Shown in pieces: positions 35,030 through 43,515 of a DNA stretch of 64,000 nucleotides. The notes below the pieces were generated by a model. It was not told the DNA's origin and did no database searches. It worked only from the letters and a program-made list of their open reading frames with translations. Origin of the DNA: Micromonospora cremea (GTDB lineage Bacteria; Actinomycetota; Actinomycetes; Mycobacteriales; Micromonosporaceae); contig NZ_FSQT01000001.1 in the NCBI RefSeq assembly GCF_900143515.1, positions 2,842,690 through 2,906,689 on the forward strand. The letters are read 5' to 3'. The number at the start of each line of letters is the position of its first letter. The stretch's first letter is position 1. Position numbers and translations under genes: made by a program.

Positions 35030-36666
35030 GAGGCTGTCGCACAGCTTTCGATCTTCAACTGTCAAGAGGTCCTCTGTCTGGCATCGTGGTGGAAGATCTT
35101 TTTCAGGTTGTGCACCGCGCCGAGGAGTTTGATCTCGGTGTCGACGCCGGCGGTGCCGCGGTGGTGCACGCGGCGTCCGAACTGCTGGAACAGCTGGGCG
35201 AAGCCTGGTTCGACGAGGGCGTCGCGGCGGGCGTAGAGCTGCTTGCCTTCGGCGGATGCCAGCCGGGCGGCCATCTCGCGGTGGCCGGCGGGGACGTTGT
35301 GCCCGGGTGGCGTGGTCGCCCGGGTCTGCTCGTACTCCTTGGTGATCGACACCAGCAGCGGGAGATCGGCCAGGGCTGCGAAGTTCGCGGTGCTGGCATA
35401 GCCGCTGTCGGCCAGCCACGCCGCGACGTCGCCGGTCAGCCCGGCGGCTGCGCAATTGTGTTGAACACGTCTGATGACCGGGACGAGTGCGGTGGTGTCG
35501 GCGGGGTTGTCCTGCAGCTCGATCGCGAGGAGAACCTGGTTGCGTGCGCAGGCGATCTGGACGTTGTAGCCCTGCACGTATCCGCCGTGCTTGCCGAGCA
35601 TGAGCCGCGACGCCGGATCGGTGAGCGAGGCCCTGGCCACTGCGGACGGGATCGGTCGCGGGTAGCGCGCACGGTGCAACGCGGCCTGCGCCCGGGCGAG
35701 GCGGGCCTGCTGAGCAACGACCTTGGTCTTGGCCTCGATACTGACCGGCGGGCGCCCGACAGCGCGCCGCCGTCCCGCGGCCTGATCCTGCAGGGTCCGG
35801 CGGACGTAGTCGGCCAGCCGCTGCTGCTGGCCGGCCGTGACCTCGGCCAGGCGCGCCTCGGCTTTCGCCACCATCCGCTGCGCGGCCTCCACCTTGATCC
35901 GGATCTCGCCCGCCGAGGGCAGCGAACGCTCGAACAGCTTGTCCCGGGCCACCCGGGCCCGTGTCACGCGATCGCTGAGCTGCGACAGCCGCCGCAGACA
36001 GCTACCTGCGGCCGTGAGCCGACGGCGCCCGTCGGCAGCCGCTTCGTCCGTGTCCTGCGCCAGCTGGACGAGTTGCGCCTCGCCGTCGGCGATGACGGTC
36101 TCCAAGGCGTCCAGGCTGCGGTTGGCTGAGCGTGCGGCGGCCGCGTGCATCGGTGAGCCGTCCACCGCCACGGCGGACAGGTCCACCAGCCCGCGCCGGG
36201 CGCACAGCGCCAGGACCTGCACGAACAGCGACTTCAGGCCCTCGCGGTGACGACACAGGAACCGCGCGACGGTGGCATGGTCGACCTGCTGGTTGCCCGT
36301 GATGATCCGGCAGCCCACATCATCGAGGCAAGCGGCCTCGATCTTGCGCGTGGAGCGCACGCCCTTGCAGTAGCAGTAGAGCACCAGGCTGAGCAGCACC
36401 TGCGGCGGATACGCCGCCGCGCCCTGGCCATCGGCACGATAGCCGCGCAGGAACCCGGACAGGTCGAACTCACCGACGATCTTCAGGACCTGCCAGCACA
36501 GATGCTGCGGCGGCAGCCACCCACGCAGGTCATGCCCGGCTGGCGCCGAGCCGTCTGGGCTGCAGGGGATGAAGTTGTAGGCCACGGCACGACATGATCG
36601 TCCACTGTGGGCGAACAAAAGCGCCAACTCTTGACAGTTGAAGATCGAAAGCTGTGCGACAGCCTC
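35030..36666 (-). mobile_element. IS1182-type insertion sequence, 1,637 bp, perfect 39-bp ends
   Basis: The ends 35030-35068 and 36628-36666 are exact 39-base inverted repeats. CCAC occurs just outside both ends (35026-35029 and 36667-36670), a four-base target duplication. The transposase stop lies inside the left repeat. Confidence 0.92.
35062..36585 (-). CDS. IS1182 family transposase
   Basis: From GTG 36585 about 507 residues: the N-terminal DUF772 region (YPPQVLLSLVLYCYCKGVRSTRKIE, QQVDHATVARFLCRHREGL), the strand VDLSAVAVDGSPMHA with the first Asp, a coiled-coil insertion (residues about 150-290), then VQGYNVQIACARNQVLLAIELQDNP and WLADSGYASTANFAAL with the second Asp, and a C-terminal LGAVHNLKKIFHH. 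It looks intact. The frame is open further upstream through the terminal repeat, which is not coding. Confidence 0.85.
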   Translation of the reverse strand: MAYNFIPCSPDGSAPAGHDLRGWLPPQHLCWQVLKIVGEFDLSGFLRGYRADGQGAAAYPPQVLLSLVLYCYCKGVRSTRKIEAACLDDVGCRIITGNQQVDHATVARFLCRHREGLKSLFVQVLALCARRGLVDLSAVAVDGSPMHAAAARSANRSLDALETVIADGEAQLVQLAQDTDEAAADGRRRLTAAGSCLRRLSQLSDRVTRARVARDKLFERSLPSAGEIRIKVEAAQRMVAKAEARLAEVTAGQQQRLADYVRRTLQDQAAGRRRAVGRPPVSIEAKTKVVAQQARLARAQAALHRARYPRPIPSAVARASLTDPASRLMLGKHGGYVQGYNVQIACARNQVLLAIELQDNPADTTALVPVIRRVQHNCAAAGLTGDVAAWLADSGYASTANFAALADLPLLVSITKEYEQTRATTPPGHNVPAGHREMAARLASAEGKQLYARRDALVEPGFAQLFQQFGRRVHHRGTAGVDTEIKLLGAVHNLKKIFHHDARQRTS

Positions 36667-36889
36667 CCACCTGTCCCGCCGGCGCGCCCAAACCTTCCCG
36701 ACCAGGACCGGGGCGACCACCCGACCGCCGCAACACCCACCCCACCCCGCGCTACGACGTCCACACCGCGACCACCACGAACACCAAGAAACCGGCCACG
36801 AAGAAGGCGAAATCCGCCAATCCCCGTCCACGCCGCACAGGTTAAAGATCAAGTTAGGGAACTCGAGCGGCGGATTCGGTTCCAACTGC

Positions 36890-37525
36890 CTACGTGTCGT
36901 GTGGGATCGCGAAGGTCTCGATGTAGTCGAGAGCGGCTTCCAGGGCGTCCCTGAGGGGGGAGATGTCCCGGGCGACTTGTGCGAGGAGCATGCCGCCCTG
37001 GAACGCGGCGAGGAGCAGGCTCGCGAGCTGCTCGGCGTCGGCCTCGTTGCTCAGACGGCCCTGCCGCTGCAGGCGGAGGAGCGCGTCGCGGAAGATCTCT
37101 CGCCACTGGGCGAACGCATCCGCAAGCTCATCGTGAACGTCGAGGTCGGTCTTGATGATCTCGCTGGCGAGCGACCCGAGGCTGCAGCCTTCGTGGTAGG
37201 CGCGTTCATACCCGATATAGAACGCTGCCCACTTCCGAAACCCCTCGAGGCTCTCGAAGCCGTCGAACTGTTCGCTGCGATGGAGCCCGAGGACGCGTTC
37301 AGCCTGCCATTCGATCACCGCCAGGACGAGGCTCTCCTTGGTCGGGAAGTAGTGGTTGATCTGCGACCCGCTGACGCCGGCGGCGCGCCGGAGCTTGTCG
37401 TTGTTCGTGGCGTGGACGCCCTCGGCGTAGATGAGCGCGGCGGCGTGCTCCAGTATCCGGGCACGCGTCGCCTGCCCCTTCTCGGTGAGCCTGCGAGGCT
37501 CTGGCGCTGCCGTCGTGGACTTCAT
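36890..37525 (-). CDS. TetR family transcriptional repressor
   Basis: 211 residues. The DNA-binding domain is RARILEHAAALIYAEGVHATNNDKLRRAAGVSGSQINHYFPTKESLVLAVIEW. The ligand domain carries HEGCSLGSLASEI, with one cysteine, typical of TetR proteins controlling oxidative or electrophile stress genes. It is divergent from the five-gene redox cluster, and two identical palindromes lie between, so it most likely represses both. Confidence 0.9.
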   Translation of the reverse strand: MKSTTAAPEPRRLTEKGQATRARILEHAAALIYAEGVHATNNDKLRRAAGVSGSQINHYFPTKESLVLAVIEWQAERVLGLHRSEQFDGFESLEGFRKWAAFYIGYERAYHEGCSLGSLASEIIKTDLDVHDELADAFAQWREIFRDALLRLQRQGRLSNEADAEQLASLLLAAFQGGMLLAQVARDISPLRDALEAALDYIETFAIPHDT

Positions 37526-37545
37526 GATTCACATCTTATCAAAAG

Positions 37546-37561
37546 TGGGCTTGACAGCCCA
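37546..37561. promoter_or_regulatory. TetR operator, copy 1
   Basis: TGGGCTTGACAGCCCA is a perfect palindrome TGGGCT-N4-AGCCCA. It covers a TTGACA -35 box (37551-37556); TTGTAT at 37575-37580 is an 18-base-spaced -10 candidate for the rightward cluster. Confidence 0.75.
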
Positions 37562-37588
37562 GTCTTGTGTGGTGTTGTATTCAGGGAG

Positions 37589-37604
37589 TGGGCTACGCAG
37601 CCCA
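37589..37604. promoter_or_regulatory. TetR operator, copy 2
   Basis: TGGGCTACGCAGCCCA is the second exact TGGGCT-N4-AGCCCA, 43 bases from copy 1 (about four helical turns), downstream of the proposed -10. Confidence 0.75.
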
Positions 37605-37661
37605 AAACCTGACCCAGGTCGGTTACCGACCACCACCCACATGGACTGGAGTGGACTTCCC

Positions 37662-38195
37662 ATGCCACGCCTGAACGTTCTTCCTGCCGATGAGCCCTCC
37701 GCCGACGTGCGGAGCACGCTCGACCAGGTCGGCGCGCAGTTCGGCTTCGTACCGAACATGTTCACCATGCTCGCGTCGAACCCGACCGTCCTCGATCTCG
37801 TCATGACCGTGCAGACGAAGGCGAGCAGGCTCCTGGACGCGAGGACGCGCCACACGATCGCGCTGGCCGTGTCCGAAGCCGATGGCTGCGACTACTGCCT
37901 GGCGCTGCACACGGCCGGGTCCCTGAAGGGCGGCATGTCCGTGGAGGACATCGAGCTGGCGCGGGCGGGAAGCTCGGTCGATCCGAGGCGGGCTGCGGTG
38001 GCTCGCTTCGCCCAGCGGGTGATCGAGACGCGCGGACGGGTCAGTGATGCCGACCTCGCGGCCGTCCAGGGGGCCGGGTACACCGATCCGGAGATCTTGG
38101 CGATCGTCACGCTGGTCGTCCGGGCACTGCTGACGAACTACCTCAACAACGTGAACCTGACCGACGTCGACATCCCGGCCCCCGACCTGGCATGA
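37662..38195 (+). CDS. AhpD-like / carboxymuconolactone decarboxylase family protein
   Basis: ATG 37662 (GGAG upstream) gives 177 residues; ATG 37641 is possible. The active centre is EADGCDYCLALHTAG, the CxxC-H of AhpD-type peroxidases, flanked by TRHTIALAVS. The N-terminal FGFVPNMFTMLASNPTVLD is typical of this subgroup. It likely reduces peroxides or disulphides. First gene of the TetR-controlled cluster. Confidence 0.9.
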   Translation: MPRLNVLPADEPSADVRSTLDQVGAQFGFVPNMFTMLASNPTVLDLVMTVQTKASRLLDARTRHTIALAVSEADGCDYCLALHTAGSLKGGMSVEDIELARAGSSVDPRRAAVARFAQRVIETRGRVSDADLAAVQGAGYTDPEILAIVTLVVRALLTNYLNNVNLTDVDIPAPDLA

Positions 38196-38273
38196 GCGCT
38201 TACCAGACTCGCGAGAACAGCGGCCTGACCGGTCGAACCCTCGCCCTGATCGACCGCAGTGGAAAGGAACGAC

Positions 38274-39095
38274 GTGTCCGGTTCTGAGCTCTATGAGAGG
38301 TTCATGGCACTGCACACCCGAGAAGGGGGCCTCGTCATGCCGAACGCCTGGGATGGCGTGTCGGCATTGGTCCTGGCGGATGCCGGCTTCGAGGCCATCG
38401 GCACGTCGTCGGCGGCCCTGGCGGCCGCGCTCGGCCGCATCGACGGTCGCCACAGCATCACCCGCGACGAGCATCTCGACCACGCACAGCTGCTCGGCCG
38501 GCTCACGGGGTTGCCCGTCAACGGTGACTTCGAGGACGGCTACGGCGTCACCGCCGAGGACGTCGCCGTGACTGTGGACAGTGCCGTCGCGCACGCGCTG
38601 GCCGGCATCGGGATCGAGGACACCACCGGGAATCCCGATGACCCGATCCGCGACTTCGACGACGCGGTAGGCCGGGTTCGCAGTGCGGTCGCCGCGGCGA
38701 AGCGACGCATCGTCGTCACCGCTCGCACCGACAACTTCATCCAGGGGCGGCCTGACCTCGATGACACCATCCGACGGCTGACGGCCTTCGCCGAGGTCGG
38801 CGCCGACGTGCTCTACGCGCCGTTCCCGCCCGACCTCGAGTCCCTGGTCGCGATCGTCACCGCCGTCGCGCCGACACCCGTGAACGTTCTCATCTCACCG
38901 GCGGATCAGGTGCTGACCGTCTCTGAACTGCAGAAGGCCGGGGTCAAGCGCATCAGCCTGGGCCCTGCGCTCTACACGCATGCGATGGGTGCTCTCGAAC
39001 AGGCGGCCACGGCGCTCAAGGCCGGCGACATCGCCTCGGCCACGACAGGCATCAGCTTCGACCGGGTGGGCGAACTCCTCGCCCGCAAACCCTAG
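38274..39095 (+). CDS. Isocitrate lyase/PEP mutase family protein
   Basis: GTG 38274 is chosen for the AAAGGAA site ahead, giving 273 residues. The barrel shows MPNAWDGVSALVLADAGFEAIGTSSAALAAALG, the metal site NGDFEDGYG and GIEDTTG, and ARTDNF. Members cleave or rearrange C-C and C-P bonds of 2-oxo acids (oxaloacetate decarboxylase or PEP mutase-like). The lyase cysteine motif KKCGH is absent. Its link with redox genes is unclear. Confidence 0.88.
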   Translation: MSGSELYERFMALHTREGGLVMPNAWDGVSALVLADAGFEAIGTSSAALAAALGRIDGRHSITRDEHLDHAQLLGRLTGLPVNGDFEDGYGVTAEDVAVTVDSAVAHALAGIGIEDTTGNPDDPIRDFDDAVGRVRSAVAAAKRRIVVTARTDNFIQGRPDLDDTIRRLTAFAEVGADVLYAPFPPDLESLVAIVTAVAPTPVNVLISPADQVLTVSELQKAGVKRISLGPALYTHAMGALEQAATALKAGDIASATTGISFDRVGELLARKP

Positions 39096-39156
39096 CCGTA
39101 TCCGACTTTCACCATCTACAACCCCTCACCTCATCACGCACAGAAAGCACGATGAC

Positions 39157-39804
39157 ATGGATCTCGACAAGCTCATGAGCAAGCACCTCAGCCGGTATTT
39201 CGACGGCAGCAAGACGATCCCGGATGAGACTCTTCAGCAGCTGCTGAGGTTCCTGCGCTCGGCTCCCACGTCGACGAACATCCAGCCGAATCACTTCTAC
39301 GTCGTGTCCTCTCAGGAGGGCAAGGAGCGGCTGGCGGCCAACCTCGGCGAGCGGTTCCAGGACAACGCCGAGAAGATCCTCAACGCCTCGCACACCATCA
39401 TCCTCACCACTCGGGCCGATGTGCCCGAGCACCACCTCGAAGCGGTGTTCGCCAAGGAGCGGGCCGACGGCCGGTTCGCAGATGAGGCAAAGCAGGAGCG
39501 GTGGGAATCGATGACCCGTGACTTCGTGAGCCTGCGCAAATACAGCTACAAGGACACCTACCACTGGATGGAGAAGCAGACTTACATGGTGATGGGTCTG
39601 ACGATGATGGCAGCCGCCGAGCTCGGCGTCGAGGCCATGCCGCTCGAAGGCTTCGACCCGATCAGCGTGGACAAGGCCTTCAACATCCGCGCGACCGGAT
39701 ACACCACCACCGTGCTGCTCGCGCTCGGCTACCCCGACGAGGCGAAGCAGTACAAGACCCCGGTGTCGCGGTTCGAGCCCGAGCGTCTGTTCACCTTCGC
39801 CTGA
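39157..39804 (+). CDS. Nitroreductase family FMN enzyme
   Basis: ATG 39157 gives 215 residues resembling NfsB/FRase: LLRFLRSAPTSTNIQPNHFYVV (FMN-binding S-x-x-N-x-Q-P), DNAEKILNASHTIILTT, YHWMEKQTYMVMGLTMMAAAELGVEAMPLEGFD and the end SRFEPERLFTF. It should reduce nitroaromatics or quinones using NAD(P)H. Part of the TetR cluster; the 61-base gap to the previous gene supports co-transcription. Confidence 0.92.
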   Translation: MDLDKLMSKHLSRYFDGSKTIPDETLQQLLRFLRSAPTSTNIQPNHFYVVSSQEGKERLAANLGERFQDNAEKILNASHTIILTTRADVPEHHLEAVFAKERADGRFADEAKQERWESMTRDFVSLRKYSYKDTYHWMEKQTYMVMGLTMMAAAELGVEAMPLEGFDPISVDKAFNIRATGYTTTVLLALGYPDEAKQYKTPVSRFEPERLFTFA

Positions 39805-39849
39805 GCGGCCCGGCCCGGGCGAACCGATCGCTAGAGGAGTTGATCAGCT

Positions 39850-40230
39850 ATGGACGGACAGGAACTCCAGAAGGTCGCGAACGAGTACGCGACAGAGCTG
39901 CCGGACGTGACGTTCGAGCACCGTGTCGGCCCGAATTGGGAGCTGTACAAGGTGGGCGGCAAGGTCTTCATGCTCATGACCGACATGCCCGGACACCCCG
40001 TCGTGATCCTGAAGGCCGATCCGGACGAGGCCGTTGGGCTGCGCGAGCAGTACGCAGAGATCACGACCGGCTACCACATGGACAAGAAGCACTGGATCAC
40101 GGCAGCAGGTGGGCCCAGCCTCGACGAGAACCTGGTGAAGGAACTCGTCACCGACTCCTACCGGCTCGTGGTCGACAAACTCCCGAAATCCAAGCGGCCC
40201 GTGGACCCGAGCACGAACCCGGCCGCCTGA
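39850..40230 (+). CDS. MmcQ/YjbR family protein
   Basis: 126 residues with GAGGAG upstream. The YjbR fold is seen in ELPDVTFEHRVGPNWELYKVGGKVFMLM, VILKADPDEAVGLREQY and KKHWITAAGGPSLDENLVKELVTDSYRLVVDKLPK. The biochemical role of this DNA-binding-like family is unknown. It is the fourth gene of the cluster. Confidence 0.88.
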   Translation: MDGQELQKVANEYATELPDVTFEHRVGPNWELYKVGGKVFMLMTDMPGHPVVILKADPDEAVGLREQYAEITTGYHMDKKHWITAAGGPSLDENLVKELVTDSYRLVVDKLPKSKRPVDPSTNPAA

Positions 40231-40274
40231 AACCCGAAACACGCACGAACAGAATCAACACAGAAGGAAGAACC

Positions 40275-41186
40275 ATGATCGGACTCGGTGTTCGAGCCGC
40301 CAACGGCGCTCTGGAGATCCTCGACCTTCCGAACCCCCGCCAGCCTGACGCGGGCGAGCTCGTCCTGGAGGTGGTCGCGGCAGGGATCGGGCCGTGGGAC
40401 GCCCTGCTTCACACGGGCGGATGGGACGTCGGCCTCGTTCCGCCCGCAGCTCTGGGCGTCGAAGCCGTCGGCCGCGTCACCGCGACCGGCCCGGACGAGA
40501 CCGAATTCCGCACGGGAGACCTCGTGCTGGTCCACGAGGCGCCCCTGCCAGGCCGCAGCGGCACCTGGGCAGAGCGCGTCCTAGTCCGTTCCGCGCACGT
40601 CGCACGACTGCCCGAGAACCTGGCTCCGGAGATTGCGGCGGCACTCCCGGTCGCCGGGCTCACCGCCCAGCAGGCCCTCGACGAGCTCCAGGTCGACGCC
40701 ACCACCCGCCTGCTCGTCGTCGGAGCGTCCGGCCCCACCGCGTCACTGGCCGTGCAACTCGCCCACCTCCGGGGCGCCGACATCGTCGCCGGTGCCGGGC
40801 CGGCCCGCGCCGATCAGCTCCGTGCCCTCGGCGCCAGCGAGGTCATCGACACCCACGCTGACGGTTGGGCGCAGAAGAGCGATCGCCGATTCGACGCCGT
40901 CCTCATCGCCGCGACAGGCACCGCCGAGGACGCGATCGGACTGCTCACCGACGGAGGCCGCCTCACCTCCATCACCTCGGACGCACCCGACCCGATTCGC
41001 GGAATCACCACCTCGGACCTCTACGTGCAGCCCGACGGACGTGCACTCGGCGAACTCGCGGCACTCGCCGCCTCCGGCGAACTGAGACTTGACGTCCAGA
41101 CGACACCAATCAAGGACGGCGCCGCGATCGCGGACCAGGTCGCGGGCGGCCGCTCTGGTGGGGTCAAGTACGTCCTCGAGTTCTGA
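40275..41186 (+). CDS. Zinc-free quinone oxidoreductase-like MDR protein
   Basis: 303 residues from ATG 40275 (AGAAGGAAG upstream). GroES-like N-terminal part with AAGIGPWDALLHTGGW, then a Rossmann domain (LLVVGASGPTASLAVQLAHLRGADIVAGAG, LGASEVIDTH). Zinc ligands of true alcohol dehydrogenases are absent, so it belongs with NADPH quinone reductases. Last gene of the TetR cluster; with AhpD and nitroreductase it suggests defence against quinones or electrophiles. Confidence 0.9.
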   Translation: MIGLGVRAANGALEILDLPNPRQPDAGELVLEVVAAGIGPWDALLHTGGWDVGLVPPAALGVEAVGRVTATGPDETEFRTGDLVLVHEAPLPGRSGTWAERVLVRSAHVARLPENLAPEIAAALPVAGLTAQQALDELQVDATTRLLVVGASGPTASLAVQLAHLRGADIVAGAGPARADQLRALGASEVIDTHADGWAQKSDRRFDAVLIAATGTAEDAIGLLTDGGRLTSITSDAPDPIRGITTSDLYVQPDGRALGELAALAASGELRLDVQTTPIKDGAAIADQVAGGRSGGVKYVLEF

Positions 41187-41240
41187 CGTCCGCGGTAGAA
41201 GGACGTTGCAAATCGTCCGAAATGATGGTGTTCGTGCGTC

Positions 41241-41409
41241 ATGCGGGGCCAGCGCCTTCGTGACACACCGCCCTTCTCCCTGCCCCTGACCATCGACGGC
41301 GACCGCATCACCGGGCTACACGTGCTGGCCGACCTGGAACGTCTCGACGGAATCATGCATGAGTCCAGGTGCGGTCGCCCCTTCAGGGCCTCCGCAAGAT
41401 CAAGGTAGG
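41241..41409 (+). pseudogene. C-terminal remnant, SnoaL-like or ECF sigma tail
   Basis: The frame includes LPLTIDGDRITGLHVLADLERLD, resembling the final strand of SnoaL-like domains, including those at the end of some ECF sigma factors. Nothing of the upstream gene is left. Confidence 0.3.
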
Positions 41410-41424
41410 GATTTCTCGGTTCGG

Positions 41425-41655
41425 TCACGTGATGCCGAGAAGTGGCAGAGGTCTGCGGTGATTTCGGGCGTTGTGGCGTAGGGCTTTGGTCGCGCCAGTC
41501 TGCGCGGCGAGGGTCTGCCCCGTGTGCCGCAGGTCGTGAAAGGTCAGGTCATCCATATCTACCTTCTTCCGGGCCCGGACGAACGCCTGATACAAGCTGT
41601 CGCCCCGCAGAGGCGAACCGTCGCGGCTGACGAACAGCCGGTCTTTTTGCCCGCG
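41425..41655 (-). pseudogene. Tyrosine integrase remnant 1
   Basis: Minus-strand frame: RLFVSRDGSPLRGDSLYQAFVRARKKVDM then LTFHDLRHTGQTLAAQTGAT, the box II region with catalytic HxLR. After KALRHN similarity ends and the frame stops at 41425, so the tyrosine is lost. Confidence 0.7.
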
Positions 41656-41666
41656 TACTCATCAAG

Positions 41667-41745
41667 GCGGCCCGCAAGCGGGCCGCGCCGGCCCGGCCCC
41701 GGCCTGCTGGCGACCTCCGGCCGGCATCGGCCGGGCCGGCCGGCC
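41667..41745 (-). repeat. Repeat family D, copy 1
   Basis: GC-rich 78-bp sequence whose reverse complement matches 57295-57374 almost throughout. It contains the perfect hairpin GCGGCCCGC-AA-GCGGGCCGC. Confidence 0.65.
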
Positions 41746-41767
41746 ACGCTTACGAGACACAGGATCC

Positions 41768-41819
41768 TGAAGACCTCGGGGCTCCGCCCCGAACCCCGAC
41801 CCTCCTCAGAGATCAGGCG
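41768..41819 (-). repeat. Repeat family C, copy 1
   Basis: On the minus strand: CTGATCTCTGAGGAGG, then GGGGTTCGGGGCGGAGCCCC and GAGGTC. The GGGGC-GGA-GCCCC hairpin matches copies at 55107 and 55617. Confidence 0.65.
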
Positions 41820-41821
41820 GC

Positions 41822-41955
41822 GGATCTCCTCGCCGGGCACCACAAGGGCTACCAGCCTCCCCGGACGGGGCCAAGGTCGTTCGGCTAGTGAGGCGTTCCA
41901 CCTTGTCCCCGTCCGGGGAGGCTGGAAGGTCTACAACTGCCCGACGAGGAGATCC
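41822..41955 (-). repeat. Repeat family A, copy 1 (MITE-like hairpin)
   Basis: Arms 41852-41877 and 41900-41925 pair over 26 bases with one mismatch. The unit is flanked by GGATCTCCTCG at one side and its complement at the other. Related copies are at 47319, 48226 and 63671. Confidence 0.75.
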
Positions 41956-42315
41956 TTAGCCCGCGTGACGAGGGTTAGTGGGCCCATGGCAGTAGGTCGC
42001 CGGGGATCTGGGCGAGGTCGGGATCGGCCGCCAGGACCACTTTCGAGCCGAAGGGCCAACCCTTCGCGCCGAGCTCCTTCTCGAACAGGAAGCGCAGGAA
42101 GGTCCAGAGGTTAGAGGCTGCCACGTAGGCGATCTCGTCTGGGTCAGCGATGGCCTCGACGAAGGCGACGCACCCGGCGAGCGGCCCCCGGATCAGCAGT
42201 ACGTAGGAGTTCCCGAAGCCGTCGCCGGCCACCGGGAGCCAGCCGAGCTGCAGCCAGCCGGCGTAGGTGGCCGCGCGGAATGCCATGTCTAGTGCTCTGA
42301 CCACGAACGTTCAGG

Positions 42316-43497
42316 GTGTCGGATGACACGCCGTCCGGCCTGTCGACTGGGCGGCGTCGTGGCGGTCAGGCTGTGGCGGTGGCAGAACCCGTTCGCGTTC
42401 GGCGGCTCAGTGACCAGGAGGGTCAGCAGCTGATGAGGATCACTCGTAGAGGTACCGGCTCGCCGATCCGACTACGGCGGGCGATGGTCGTGCTCGCCTC
42501 GGCCGGTGGGAACACGGTGCCGGCGATCGCCCGTCTCGCGCAAGCCGATGAGGACACGATCCGGCAGGTCATTCACCGGTTCAACGAGATGGGGATGGCC
42601 AGCCTGGACCCTCAGTGGGCGGGTGGCCGTCCCCGCCAGATCAGTCCTGACGAGGAGCAGTTCATCGTCGAGACGGCCAACACCCGCCCCGAGAAACTGG
42701 GGCGACCGTTCACCCGCTGGAGCACCCGCAAGCTCGCCGACCACCTGCGCCTTCACTCCACCCGACGGGTTCGGATCGGGCGGGAACGGCTGCGGCAAAT
42801 CCTGCACCGACACCGGATCACCTTCCAGCGGACCAAGACGTGGAAGGAGTCCACCGACCCGCACCGGGACGTCAAGCTCGCCCGGATCGAGTACGTCAGC
42901 AGCCACTTCCCCCAGCGGGTGTTCGCCTTCGACGAGTTCGGTCCCCTGGTGATCCGGCCGCAGGCCGGCACCGGGTGGGCGCCCGCGGGCCATCCGCACC
43001 GGCTGCCCGCGAACTATCACAAGCTGCACGGGGTCCGGCAGTTCCACGGCTGCTACTCCGTCGGCGACGACCAACTCTGGGGCGTCGTCCGGCGGCGCAA
43101 GAGCGCCGCGAACACCCTCGCCGCGCTCAAGTCGATCCGCGCCGCCCGCCCGGACGGGGCACCGATCTACGTGATCCTGGACAACCTGTCCGCACACAAA
43201 GGCCGCAAGATCCGGGCGTGGGCGGCCCGGAACAAGGTCGAGCTCTGCTTCACCCCGACCTACGCCTCCTGGGCCAACCCGATCGAGGCCCAGTTCGGGC
43301 CGCTACGCACCTTCGTCATCGCCGGCTCGAATCACCCGAACCACCCGGCGCTGACCCGGAAACTGCAGGCCTACCTGCGCTGGCGCAACGCCAACGCCCG
43401 CCACCCCGACGTCCTGGCCGCCCAACGCCGAGAACGCGCCCGCATCCGCAGCGAACGCCAACGACGCTGGGGCCAACCCGCCACCCGCGCAGCCTGA
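42316..43497 (+). CDS. IS630 family transposase
   Basis: 393 residues: N-terminal HTH (IARLAQADEDTIRQVIHRFNEMG), a second HTH (LRLHSTRRVRIGRERLRQILH), and the DDE core VFAFDEFGPL, YVILDNLSAHKGRK, TPTYASWANPIEAQFGPL. All three acidic residues are present, so it looks active. Confidence 0.9.
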   Translation: MSDDTPSGLSTGRRRGGQAVAVAEPVRVRRLSDQEGQQLMRITRRGTGSPIRLRRAMVVLASAGGNTVPAIARLAQADEDTIRQVIHRFNEMGMASLDPQWAGGRPRQISPDEEQFIVETANTRPEKLGRPFTRWSTRKLADHLRLHSTRRVRIGRERLRQILHRHRITFQRTKTWKESTDPHRDVKLARIEYVSSHFPQRVFAFDEFGPLVIRPQAGTGWAPAGHPHRLPANYHKLHGVRQFHGCYSVGDDQLWGVVRRRKSAANTLAALKSIRAARPDGAPIYVILDNLSAHKGRKIRAWAARNKVELCFTPTYASWANPIEAQFGPLRTFVIAGSNHPNHPALTRKLQAYLRWRNANARHPDVLAAQRRERARIRSERQRRWGQPATRAA

Positions 43498-43515
43498 CCC
43501 GTCAACGTCGCTCGG

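Larger units (their letters stand above)
34688..36845 (+). pseudogene. DDE transposase gene (5'-truncated), interrupted by IS1182-type element
   Basis: The first part reads VWLWWSGVDATTADVDRLW, FLRRFDIEHTFRLFKQTLGW and RAADRWTWMILAAHTQRRLA-like sequence (positions 34705-35029), a DDE transposase end common in streptomycetes. At RAKAT the gene is cut by the IS at 35030-36666. After the CCAC duplication the frame continues as CPAGAPKPSRPGPGRPP to a lysine-rich end and stop at 36845. Removing the IS and one CCAC restores the frame exactly. The 5' half of the gene is missing. Confidence 0.8.

Noticed and set aside
37623..38594. 323-codon minus frame across AhpD and PEP mutase-like genes
   Set aside because: Antisense shadow; both plus-strand genes have clear family motifs and ribosome sites.
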